The translations under genes and the position numbers were made by a program. Shown in pieces: positions 1-5,944 of a stretch of DNA of 6,340 bases. Within the stretch, counting starts at the first letter, position 1. Each line of letters starts with the position of its first letter. The stretch is from Gammaproteobacteria bacterium (lineage in GTDB: Bacteria > Pseudomonadota > Gammaproteobacteria > Pseudomonadales > Azotimanducaceae), in assembly GCA_009839405.1 (NCBI GenBank), contig VXPR01000169.1, positions 3,762 through 10,101 of the forward strand, written 5' to 3'. The notes under the pieces are model-generated. The model did no database searches and was not told the DNA's origin. It saw only the letters and a program-made list of their open reading frames with translations.

Positions 1-1741
1 AGAGCCGACGGCCGGCGCGCACCGAGGCGTGGCAGGCTGCGCTGGCGAGGGCACGCTCTTGCCGTTCCCTGGCGACCGTGGTGGTTTCGGTGTCGGCAAG
101 TTCCTCGATCATGTCGCGAGCCAGTCCCTCGACGTTGGCCCCCGCCAGCAGCGCCGGCACTTCGCGCACCGTGACGCTGCAGGGGCCGGAGCGCTCCACC
201 GCCACACCGAGCGCCTCGAACCGCGCCGAGTTTGCTTCCACGAAATCCGCCTCCGCGGCCGGCAAGTCCAAGGCGACAGGGGTTAGCAGGCGCTGGCGCG
301 GCACCGAATCGGTGTCGATGAGGCTCGCCTTCATCTTCTCGTAGGTGATGCGTTCGTGCGCCGCGTGCATGTCGACGATGACGAGGCCATCGGCGTTCTG
401 CGCCAGCACATACACGCCATGCAGTTGCGCCACCGCGAAGCCGAGCGGCGGCACGCCGCCTGGTGTCGGCGGCGGGAGCTCTACGGCATCCCGCAGTTCA
501 TTGGGCGAGGTTGTTGCCGGGTCGCGGGAGCGCTCGAACAGCCTCGCCAGCGTCGCGTAGTCGGCTGGACCCCCCACTCGTCCTGCATCTAGTTCCCCCA
601 GCGAGCGGTGCGGCGACCCCTGGCCATGCGTGGGCGTTGCGAGTAGTGCTGCCGAACCCTCGGCACCCTGCAGCATTGTTGCGGCGGCTGCCAGCGCAGA
701 GTCAGGCCGTGCCGCGTCGCCCGGACGCAGGTCGCGCAGCACCCGCGCCAGCTTGCCGAAGAGGAAGTCATGCACCCGGCGTTCGTCGCGGAAGCGCACT
801 TCCTCCTTGCGCGGATGCACGTTGACATCGACGAGGTCCGGATCAAGGTCAAGATGCAGCGCGAAGATCGGGTGGCGACCGTGGAACATCACATCGCGAT
901 AGGCCTGGCGCACCGCGTGTCCGGCCAGTCGATCCCGCACTGGGCGACCGTTGACGAAGAAGAACTGGCGGTTCGTCCGGCTGTGGGAGTGCGTGGGCAG
1001 GCTCACCCGGCCCCATAGCCGGAGCCCCGGCACCCCCTCGTCAATGGGCACGGAACGCTCGGCAAAGCCGTTGCCGAGCACGCGCTCCATTCGCTCCGCG
1101 AGCGACTCCGAGACCGGGTAGTCCTCCACTGTCCGTCCAGACTGCGACAGGCGAAAGCCGATGCCGGGGTTGGCCAGCGCCGTGCGTCGAACGGCTTCGG
1201 CGATGTGCAGCGACTCTGTGCGTTCCGTCTTCAGGAATTTGCGCCGCGCCGGGGTGTTGAAGAAGAGCTCGCGGATTTCCACCGTGGTACCGGGTGGATG
1301 TGCCGCCGGGGCGTGGCGCTGCTCGGTGGAGCCGTGGATTTCGATGCTCCAAGCGGAGCGTTCGCCCAAGCGTCGCGAGACGATGGTGAGCATGGCTACC
1401 GCTGCGGCGCTGGCGAGGGCCTCGCCGCGAAATCCGAGTGTGGTTATCCCTTCGAGGTCATCGGCTCGCTCGATCTTGCTGGTGGCGTGCCGGGTGACGG
1501 CTAGACGCAGTTCGTCCTTGGCGATGCCGCAGCCGTCGTCGCGCACCGAGATGCGCTGGACGCCGCCGCGTTCGATTTCGATGGCAACCGAGCCCGCGCC
1601 GGCATCGATGCTGTTCTCGATGAGTTCCTTGACGATGGAGGCGGGACGCTCGACCACCTCGCCGGCGGCGATTTGATCTGCCACCGCGTCCGGGAGACGC
1701 CGAATGCGGGCGGGCGTGGCCGCGGCGGCTTCGGTGTTCAA
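1..1741 (-). CDS. mutL: DNA mismatch repair protein MutL, endonuclease-motif type (C-terminus beyond window)
   Basis: MutL is the ATPase that couples MutS mismatch recognition to strand incision in mismatch repair. A single uninterrupted frame gives 580 codons. The GHKL ATPase motifs are in order: KELIENSIDAG (38-48, catalytic Glu42 and Mg-binding Asn43), DDGCGI (68-73), TSKI (87-90), GFRGEAL (103-109) and GTTVEIRELFFNTPARR (151-167). VNVHPRKEEVRF lies at 307-318, followed by a variable proline-rich linker to about residue 430. The C-terminal domain carries DMHAAHERITYE (457-468), which fits the MutL endonuclease motif DxHAx2Ex4E, and ACHASVR (569-575). About 45 residues, including the last metal-binding motifs, should lie beyond the left edge. 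No ATG precedes the conserved N-terminus; the TTG at 1741-1739 overlaps the amiB TGA (TTGA), which implies translational coupling. The family is certain; the start is likely. Confidence 0.96.
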   Translation of the reverse strand, partial: MNTEAAAATPARIRRLPDAVADQIAAGEVVERPASIVKELIENSIDAGAGSVAIEIERGGVQRISVRDDGCGIAKDELRLAVTRHATSKIERADDLEGITTLGFRGEALASAAAVAMLTIVSRRLGERSAWSIEIHGSTEQRHAPAAHPPGTTVEIRELFFNTPARRKFLKTERTESLHIAEAVRRTALANPGIGFRLSQSGRTVEDYPVSESLAERMERVLGNGFAERSVPIDEGVPGLRLWGRVSLPTHSHSRTNRQFFFVNGRPVRDRLAGHAVRQAYRDVMFHGRHPIFALHLDLDPDLVDVNVHPRKEEVRFRDERRVHDFLFGKLARVLRDLRPGDAARPDSALAAAATMLQGAEGSAALLATPTHGQGSPHRSLGELDAGRVGGPADYATLARLFERSRDPATTSPNELRDAVELPPPTPGGVPPLGFAVAQLHGVYVLAQNADGLVIVDMHAAHERITYEKMKASLIDTDSVPRQRLLTPVALDLPAAEADFVEANSARFEALGVAVERSGPCSVTVREVPALLAGANVEGLARDMIEELADTETTTVARERQERALASAACHASVRAGRRL

Positions 1742-3054
1742 CCGCCGGCCGTGCGCGGGATAAGAAGGAGCTGACCGATGTAGATGCGGTCGCCGGGAAC
1801 GTTGTTGGCGCCGCGGATGTCGCTCACCGTCACGGCATAGCGCTGGGCGATGTGGGAAATGGTCTCGCCGCTGCGCACCGTGTGGCGCAGCATTTCTCCG
1901 GCGATGGTGGCCACCATGGTGCCGGCGGGTGGGTCGGCGTAGGCCCAGTTCTGGATGCCGAGGGCGATGGCGTCTGCGAGCTTGCGTTGGTGCGCCGGGC
2001 TTGCCAGCAGTCGCGCCTCGCCGGCGTTGGAGATGAATCCGGTCTCCACCAGCACGGAGGGCACGTCTGGGGACTTGAGAACGGCAAATCCCGCTTGCTC
2101 CACACGCTTCTTGTGCATCCGGGCGACGGTGGCCATTTCGCGGCGGATGGCTTCACCGAGTTCCAGGCTACGGCCGAGGTTGGCTTTCATGGACATGTCC
2201 ACCAGCACCTCTTGCAGGTCGCTTGAGCGGCCCTCGAGCGTGACCGGGCCGAAGCCGCCGATGAGGTCGGAACGATTCTCGCTCTCCGCCAGCCACCGTG
2301 CCGTCTCGCTCGAGGCGCCCCGCTGTGATAGTGCATACACCGATGCGCCGCGAGCGCGGTTGTTCTTGAAGGCGTCGGCATGGATGGAGACGAAGATGTC
2401 TGCCGGCATCTGGCGGGCGAGTTCCGTGCGCTTGCGCAGCCGCAGGCCGTAGTCGCCCTCGCGGGTGAGGACGCCGGCGAAGCCTTTCGCGGCGTCGAGC
2501 CGCTGCTTGATTTTCTGGGCGATGGCAAGCACGACGCGTTTTTCGTAGATGCCGCCGACGCCGATCGCACCGGGATCCTCGCCGCCATGACCCGCGTCGA
2601 TCGCCACCATGATGTCCCGCTGTCCTTCCGGCGGCGACACCACCGGCGCCCGCAACGGGCGGCGCACCGGCTCGTCCGGTTCGAGGTCGATGACCAGCCG
2701 ATGGCCGTATGGTCCGACCGGTTCGAGTCGGAAGTGACTGACCGCAACCGTGCGCTCGAGATCGATGACGACGCGCAGCACTCCTGGCCGGTTGACGCCG
2801 GCACGGATGCGCCGAACGATGCCGCTCTTTACCGTGGGCGGCGTGAACGACCGCGCCGCCCGAACGCCCATGAGATCGAAGACGATCCGGTCGGGCTTGT
2901 CGAGAACGAAGGTGCGATATTCGACCTGGGCCTTGGTGTCGAGGACTACCCGGGTGGACTCGGGGCCGTCGTGGCTGCGGACATCCACGAGTTCGTTGGC
3001 AGCCGAGGCGGAGATGGCCGCGAAGCACATCGACAGCAGCGCGATGGAGCGCAT
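1738..3054 (-). CDS. amiB: N-acetylmuramoyl-L-alanine amidase AmiB (AMIN, Amidase_3, LysM)
   Basis: This exported zinc amidase cleaves the bond between N-acetylmuramic acid and the stem peptide, splitting septal peptidoglycan during daughter-cell separation. It has 438 residues. The signal peptide runs from residue 1 to about 18 (MRSIALLSMCFAAISASA). An AMIN domain for septal targeting spans about 22-125, Amidase_3 about 147-370, and one LysM peptidoglycan-binding module about 391-433 (HTVRSGETISHIAQRY). Zinc and catalytic residues visible are His156 (DAGHGGEDPG), Glu171, His226 (SIHADAF) and Glu337 (VETGFISN). The segment at about 245-310, between His226 and Glu337, matches the position of the autoinhibitory helix that EnvC/NlpD-type activators displace. 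The frame stays open about 170 codons upstream, but I chose ATG 3054 because the signal peptide begins there; no clear ribosome binding site is visible. The neighbours (tsaE, mutL) and the LysM module favour AmiB over AmiA or AmiC. Confidence 0.95.
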   Translation of the reverse strand: MRSIALLSMCFAAISASAANELVDVRSHDGPESTRVVLDTKAQVEYRTFVLDKPDRIVFDLMGVRAARSFTPPTVKSGIVRRIRAGVNRPGVLRVVIDLERTVAVSHFRLEPVGPYGHRLVIDLEPDEPVRRPLRAPVVSPPEGQRDIMVAIDAGHGGEDPGAIGVGGIYEKRVVLAIAQKIKQRLDAAKGFAGVLTREGDYGLRLRKRTELARQMPADIFVSIHADAFKNNRARGASVYALSQRGASSETARWLAESENRSDLIGGFGPVTLEGRSSDLQEVLVDMSMKANLGRSLELGEAIRREMATVARMHKKRVEQAGFAVLKSPDVPSVLVETGFISNAGEARLLASPAHQRKLADAIALGIQNWAYADPPAGTMVATIAGEMLRHTVRSGETISHIAQRYAVTVSDIRGANNVPGDRIYIGQLLLIPRTAGG

Positions 3055-3156
3055 TGCGAACGGCCGCAGGATTTTTGGACGGAGCGCGAAACGCCCTCCC
3101 TTGCATGGAACAGATCTCGCAGCACGTTGGTGGTTTGAGGATTTGATTCGAAGCGA

Positions 3157-3301
3157 GGCCCCTTGGGGCGAGGGCATCCTGCCCTCGCACGCGCCGAAGG
3201 CGCGCAGGTTGGCAGGAAATGCAGTTGCATAGACGCGCCTTGCGGCGCCGTTGCGGCGCGCCCTTAGGCGCGTCGGCAGGATGCCCTCGCCCCAAGGGGC
3301 C
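3157..3301. repeat. Composite palindromic repeat with 27-bp perfect inverted arms
   Basis: The arms at 3157-3183 and 3275-3301 are exact reverse complements over 27 bp. Pairing resumes after a short offset: ACGCGCC (3189-3195) against GGCGCGT (3267-3273). Nested hairpins lie inside. The left copy has a 9-bp stem with a TCC loop (3168-3188, GCGAGGGCA/TGCCCTCGC) and a 6-bp stem with a GAA loop (3190-3204). The right half has an 8-bp stem GACGCGCC/GGCGCGTC (3232-3239, 3267-3274). ATGCAGTTGCAT (3219-3230) lies near the middle. This reads as two diverged copies of one unit in inverted orientation, like a REP/BIME-type interspersed element or a small non-autonomous element. That class assignment is inference, since only one locus is visible. 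Confidence 0.85.
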
Positions 3302-3341
3302 CGTGCAGACGCGGCGGTGTCGGTTCCTTGTGCGCCAGCGG

Positions 3342-3367
3342 CCCGGCGTTCCCGCCGGGGTGGGAAC
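3342..3367. repeat. Two overlapping alternative hairpins
   Basis: CCCGGC (3342-3347) pairs with GCCGGG (3354-3359) around a 6-base loop GTTCCC. That loop itself (3348-3353) is the reverse complement of GGGAAC (3362-3367). The two stems are mutually exclusive because each uses the other's loop. No T run follows on either strand, so terminator function is not supported. Confidence 0.6.
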
Positions 3368-3402
3368 TCACATGGAACAGATCGTGCAACCCAATGATCC
3401 CG

Positions 3403-3459
3403 TTGCGCCTTTCTACTTACGGGACGGGCTCGCCACGGCGAAGGCGCAAAAGGCCCGTC
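3403..3459. repeat. Interleaved inverted repeats downstream of tsaE
   Basis: TTGCGCCTT (3403-3411) is the exact reverse complement of AAGGCGCAA (3441-3449). GACGGGC (3423-3429) is the reverse complement of GCCCGTC (3453-3459). The arms alternate (A-B-A'-B'), so only one hairpin can form at a time in a transcript. The block begins about 20 bases downstream of the tsaE stop on the operon strand. It could influence mRNA 3' stability or readthrough toward amiB, or simply be part of an interspersed repeat; the sequence does not decide this. Confidence 0.6.
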
Positions 3460-3478
3460 ACCTACGATCAGAGCCTCC

Positions 3479-3895
3479 CTACCGCAGGTCGCGCAACACA
3501 ACGCGCCGGCCCTCCCCTTCGCTGCTGAGGACGATCTCCACCGCCGCCGCCGGCATCTTGTCACCAGCCATTTCCGGCCATTCCACGAGCTTGATGGCCG
3601 GTTCCGCGATCAAGTCGTCGAAGCCGAGGTACGTCAATTCGCGCGGGTCTGCAATCCGATAGAAGTCAAGATGATATATCCGCTGCCCGGCTAGGTCATA
3701 CGGTTCGACAAGCGTGTAGGTGGGGCTGCGCACGGAGCCGGAATGGCCCAACGCGGCAAGAAACCCGCGCACGAGGGTGGTCTTGCCCGTGCCCAGCTCG
3801 CCGCGCAGCGTTACAAGCTCTTCGGTGAGCGCAAGCTCTGTGAGCCTTGCGCCGAACCGGAGCGTGGCGGCCTCGTCTTGCAGATACTCGTTCAT
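3479..3895 (-). CDS. tsaE: tRNA threonylcarbamoyladenosine biosynthesis ATPase TsaE
   Basis: TsaE is the small cytoplasmic ATPase that works with TsaB and TsaD (TsaD/Kae1 forms the active site) to make t6A at position 37 of ANN-decoding tRNAs. The protein has 138 residues, within the usual length of about 135-165. It shows the Walker A loop GELGTGKTT (32-40), the family segment SVRSPTYTLVEPY (54-66), HLDFYR (75-80) in the Walker B position, and LVEWPE (103-108). The start ATG at 3895-3893 overlaps the nnr TGA as ATGA, so translation is probably coupled. An in-frame ATG further upstream lies inside nnr in another frame and would add a low-complexity, Arg/Ala-rich tail absent from the family, so I rejected it. 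The C-terminus ends normally, 424 bases from amiB. Confidence 0.96.
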   Translation of the reverse strand: MNEYLQDEAATLRFGARLTELALTEELVTLRGELGTGKTTLVRGFLAALGHSGSVRSPTYTLVEPYDLAGQRIYHLDFYRIADPRELTYLGFDDLIAEPAIKLVEWPEMAGDKMPAAAVEIVLSSEGEGRRVVLRDLR

Positions 3896-5397
3896 GGCGT
3901 GAGCCGGATGCTGTCGATGATGTCGGATGCCAGCAGCGCCGATTCGGTCTTGAGCGCAGCCTCGTCCCCTGCTCGGGCGTGCAGCCACACCGCGAGCTTG
4001 GCTGCATCGACCGACGCGAGGCCTTGCGCGAGCAATGCCCCGCCGATGCCCGAAAGCACATCGCCGCTGCCTGGCGTCGCCATGCGTGGGTTGCCGCCGA
4101 GGCAGATGCCAGCTAGTTGACCGGCCTCGGCGATCAACGTGCCAGCTCCCTTGAGCGCGGCAACGCAGCCCCCGCCCAAGCAGGATAGTCGCAGCGCCAC
4201 ATCGGGCCGCTGCGCCTGCACTTGCCCGGCTGAGAGACCCAGCAAGCGTCCCGCCTCGCCCGGGTGCGGAGTGAGGAAGCTGCGGGGCGGCACGGCAAGC
4301 TCGAGCCTGGCGATGCAATTGAGCGCATCCGCATCGATGAGGAGAGGCGTCGGGTGCTCGCGAGCGGCTGCCAGCGCCGCCTGACAGATGGCCGTTCCCC
4401 AGGCGCTCTGGCCGAGACCCGGCCCGACAACGACGGCATCTGCCTGCTGCATGAGGTCCGCTACGTCGGCGGCTTCCACGGCCCTCGCCATCAGTTCCGG
4501 ATAGCGGGCGAGGATCGGCGCTCGGTTTGCTTCGGCTGACCCGATGGTGACGAGCCCGGCACCGGCGCGGAGCGCTGCGCCGCCAGCGAGGATCACGGCC
4601 CCGCCCATGCCCACATCGCCGCCGAGGATCAGCAGACGGCCGAATTGGCCCTTGTGTGCGCTAGCGTTGCGCTGCAGCCGGCGGAGCGTCCAGCCGTCGA
4701 GCACCGGCACCCCGCCGGCATTTGCGTGGACTTCCTCGGGGATATCCAACGTTTCGAGCCGCACCTCGCCCACATAGTCCACCCCGACGCCGGTGACCAA
4801 CCCCAACTTGGGTGCGACGAAGGTGACGGTGAGATCGGCTCGCACGGGTTCCGGCATGAGCGCCGCGCCGCTGTCGGCGTCGATGCCGCTCGGCAGATCG
4901 AGCGCAAGCACCGGTAGCCCGCTTGCTTTCACTTGCTCGATGGCGCGCTGGAATGCTGGCCGAACTTCACCCTTGGCGCCGGTGCCCAGCAAGGCATCCA
5001 CGACCACATCCCCATCCGCCTGCCAAGAGGCCGAGGCCATCGCGGCGAGCTCGGGGTCTGCAAGCCGCTCCCGAGCGAACTCGAGCGCCTTGCTGGCATC
5101 ACCGGCAATCCGCGCCGGGTCACCCACCTGCACCAACTGCACACCGAGCCCTGCATCTGCCGCCGCCCCGGCGACGATGTAGCCATCACCGGCGTTGTTT
5201 CCAGCGCCGCAAACGACGGTAACCCGCCGAGCCTCGGGCCACCGCTGCCGCAGATGCCGAAACGCCGCCACCCCGGCCCGATGCATGAGCACGAAGCCGG
5301 CAATCCCGCAATCGTCGATGGCACGCCGGTCCAAGGCCCGTGTCTCGCTCCCGCTATAGACCCTGGGCCACGAGGGCGCTTCGGATTCCACGGTCAT
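3892..5397 (-). CDS. nnr: Bifunctional NAD(P)H-hydrate epimerase / ADP-dependent NAD(P)HX dehydratase
   Basis: Nnr repairs hydrated, inactive NADH/NADPH: the N-terminal YjeF_N domain interconverts the R and S epimers of NAD(P)HX, and the C-terminal ribokinase-like domain dehydrates the S form using ADP. The protein has 501 residues with both domains complete. Epimerase motifs are GAGNNAGDG (64-72), DALLGTG (134-140) and LDLPSGIDADSG (167-178 region). Dehydratase motifs are HKGQFG (248-253), GPGLGQ (325-330), DADALN (355-360), TPHPGE (376-381) and GNPRMATPGSGDVLSG (435-450), with the probable catalytic Asp446. I preferred ATG 5397; an in-frame ATG at 5445 would add 16 residues encoded within the toxin remnant. 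Neither has an obvious Shine-Dalgarno sequence. The gene overlaps tsaE and begins 76 bases after the antitoxin stop. Confidence 0.95.
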   Translation of the reverse strand: MTVESEAPSWPRVYSGSETRALDRRAIDDCGIAGFVLMHRAGVAAFRHLRQRWPEARRVTVVCGAGNNAGDGYIVAGAAADAGLGVQLVQVGDPARIAGDASKALEFARERLADPELAAMASASWQADGDVVVDALLGTGAKGEVRPAFQRAIEQVKASGLPVLALDLPSGIDADSGAALMPEPVRADLTVTFVAPKLGLVTGVGVDYVGEVRLETLDIPEEVHANAGGVPVLDGWTLRRLQRNASAHKGQFGRLLILGGDVGMGGAVILAGGAALRAGAGLVTIGSAEANRAPILARYPELMARAVEAADVADLMQQADAVVVGPGLGQSAWGTAICQAALAAAREHPTPLLIDADALNCIARLELAVPPRSFLTPHPGEAGRLLGLSAGQVQAQRPDVALRLSCLGGGCVAALKGAGTLIAEAGQLAGICLGGNPRMATPGSGDVLSGIGGALLAQGLASVDAAKLAVWLHARAGDEAALKTESALLASDIIDSIRLTP

Positions 5398-5473
5398 GTT
5401 CGTAGAACAGTCCACGGGTTGACCACTTCGAGACGATGTTTGCATCGATCAACCAAGCGAAGAGGCCCGTCAC
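5354..5473 (-). pseudogene. Truncated PIN-domain (VapC/FitB-type) toxin remnant
   Basis: Directly after the antitoxin TAA, with no gap, a GTG opens a 39-codon frame. Its first part reads VTGLFAWLIDANIVSKWSTR. LIDANIVSK matches the first strand of PIN-domain ribonucleases (typically LVDTNVISE), including the first catalytic Asp. It sits exactly where the toxin gene follows an StbC/FitA-type antitoxin. After about codon 20 resemblance stops, and the frame ends at TAG 5356-5354 inside nnr. Intact toxins have roughly 130-145 residues, so the rest has been lost, apparently by a deletion or rearrangement joining it to the nnr 5' end. The remnant lacks the remaining acidic active-site residues and should be inactive. 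The match is short, so confidence is moderate. Confidence 0.62.
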
Positions 5474-5728
5474 TTAAGCGTTGTCTTCGGTGAACGACGG
5501 CGGGTTGTGGCGGTAACGTGCCCGCGTCGGCAACTCATCGCCGTGCCGCTCGCCGAAATGACGCGCAAAGGCTTCGGACGGCTTGGCGCGGCCCTCGGTT
5601 TTGTTACGTTCCGCGTGAATCAGGCGGCGCACGAGTTCCTCCATGGACACGCCGACATCTCGCGCCTCGCGTCTCAGCCAAGACTTGTCGGCAGGATCGA
5701 TGTCTCTGACGGTGAGACTTGTGCTCAT
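5474..5728 (-). CDS. Ribbon-helix-helix antitoxin, StbC/FitA (VapB) type, apparently orphaned
   Basis: This 84-residue protein begins MSTSLTVRDIDPADKSWL, a beta strand of the ribbon-helix-helix DNA-binding fold, followed by helices through RREARDVGVSMEELVRRLIHAER (about 19-41). The C-terminal tail contains RARYRHNPPSF, the Arg/Pro-rich ending with a terminal aromatic seen in StbC/FitA-type antitoxins, which wraps the PIN toxin. The family normally binds and blocks its partner ribonuclease and, with it, represses its own promoter. Here the partner is only a stub. ATG 5728 has a plausible AGGCG ribosome binding site about 5 bases upstream. No disabling mutation is visible, so the protein may still be made. 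Confidence 0.85.
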   Translation of the reverse strand: MSTSLTVRDIDPADKSWLRREARDVGVSMEELVRRLIHAERNKTEGRAKPSEAFARHFGERHGDELPTRARYRHNPPSFTEDNA

Positions 5729-5944
5729 GGCGTCGCCTGCTGTTCGCGCAGCGCACCGAATGGGACCGGCGCTTGCGAAATCATGCTAGCAGGTCTTGGC
5801 CCTGCGGAAGCATGTACAGCGGCCCCGCCGCCCTTTTCGCCACGCATGGCCGGGATTATAGGCAGCCGCGTATGCGTACCTGACCCACGGGCGCGGACGG
5901 GCATCGACCTGTATCGTGCAACGCGGATGGGGCCGGGATCGGGC
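5729..5944. other. Divergent intergenic region between the antitoxin gene and queG
   Basis: These 216 bases must hold the promoters for queG (plus) and for the antitoxin-led minus-strand operon. A 75-codon minus-strand frame covers it and ends by an ATGA overlap at the antitoxin start, but it resembles no family I know and runs into the queG start, so I do not call it. No strong sigma70 promoter for queG is evident; GATTAT (5854-5859) is only a weak -10 candidate without a matching -35. Confidence 0.7.
5783..5791 (-). promoter_or_regulatory. Candidate extended -10 and palindromic operator for the antitoxin gene
   Basis: On the minus strand TGC followed by TAGCAT forms an extended -10-like element about 55 bases upstream of the antitoxin ATG. 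The overlapping 8-base sequence TGCTAGCA (5784-5791) is a perfect palindrome. A palindrome over the -10 is what an autorepressing ribbon-helix-helix protein would use. The -35 is poor (CTTCCG at 16-base spacing), so this is a tentative call. Confidence 0.3.

Larger units (their letters stand above)
3104..3388. repeat. Pair of direct repeats flanking the palindromic element
   Basis: CATGGAACAGATC occurs at 3104-3116 and again at 3371-3383 in the same orientation. Extended through the next five bases (tcgca versus gtgca) the copies agree at 16 of 18 positions, ending at 3121 and 3388. They bracket the composite inverted repeat, 267 bp apart. They do not sit at the ends of the 27-bp arms, so they are not a simple target-site duplication of that element. 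They could be parts of a larger duplicated repeat unit. Confidence 0.7.
3055..3478. other. Repeat-rich intergenic gap between tsaE and amiB; no gene
   Basis: This 424-base gap interrupts an otherwise tightly packed operon. Several frames stay open through it on both strands, as expected for GC-rich palindromic DNA, but none resembles a known protein. It holds a composite inverted-repeat element, two near-identical direct-repeat copies, and two sets of interleaved inverted repeats, listed separately. On the operon strand none of the hairpins is followed by a T run, so I see no canonical intrinsic terminator. I also find no convincing promoter for amiB. Confidence 0.85.

Noticed and set aside
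1161..1676. 171-codon plus-strand frame opposite mutL
   Set aside because: It is Ser/Arg-rich shadow coding of the mutL ATPase domain, with no recognisable motif.
1..1741. Possible broken mutL, because only short frames stand out in this interval
   Set aside because: Reading the minus strand codon by codon from TTG 1741 gives 580 codons without a stop or frameshift and with all family motifs in order.
2380..3138. 252-codon plus-strand frame opposite amiB
   Set aside because: It is antisense to a certain gene, resembles no family and is explained by high-GC codon bias of amiB.
3342..3459. Intrinsic terminator for nnr-tsaE
   Set aside because: Hairpins are present, but no T run follows on the minus strand, so a canonical terminator is not supported.
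3055..3564. N-terminal extension of the amiB frame by 170 codons through the gap into tsaE
   Set aside because: It translates palindromic repeat DNA and overlaps tsaE; a proper signal peptide starts at ATG 3054, which fits the family's length.
3896..4318. Upstream extension of the tsaE frame
   Set aside because: It lies wholly within nnr in another frame, gives an Arg/Ala-rich tail unlike TsaE, and the ATGA overlap supplies a natural start.
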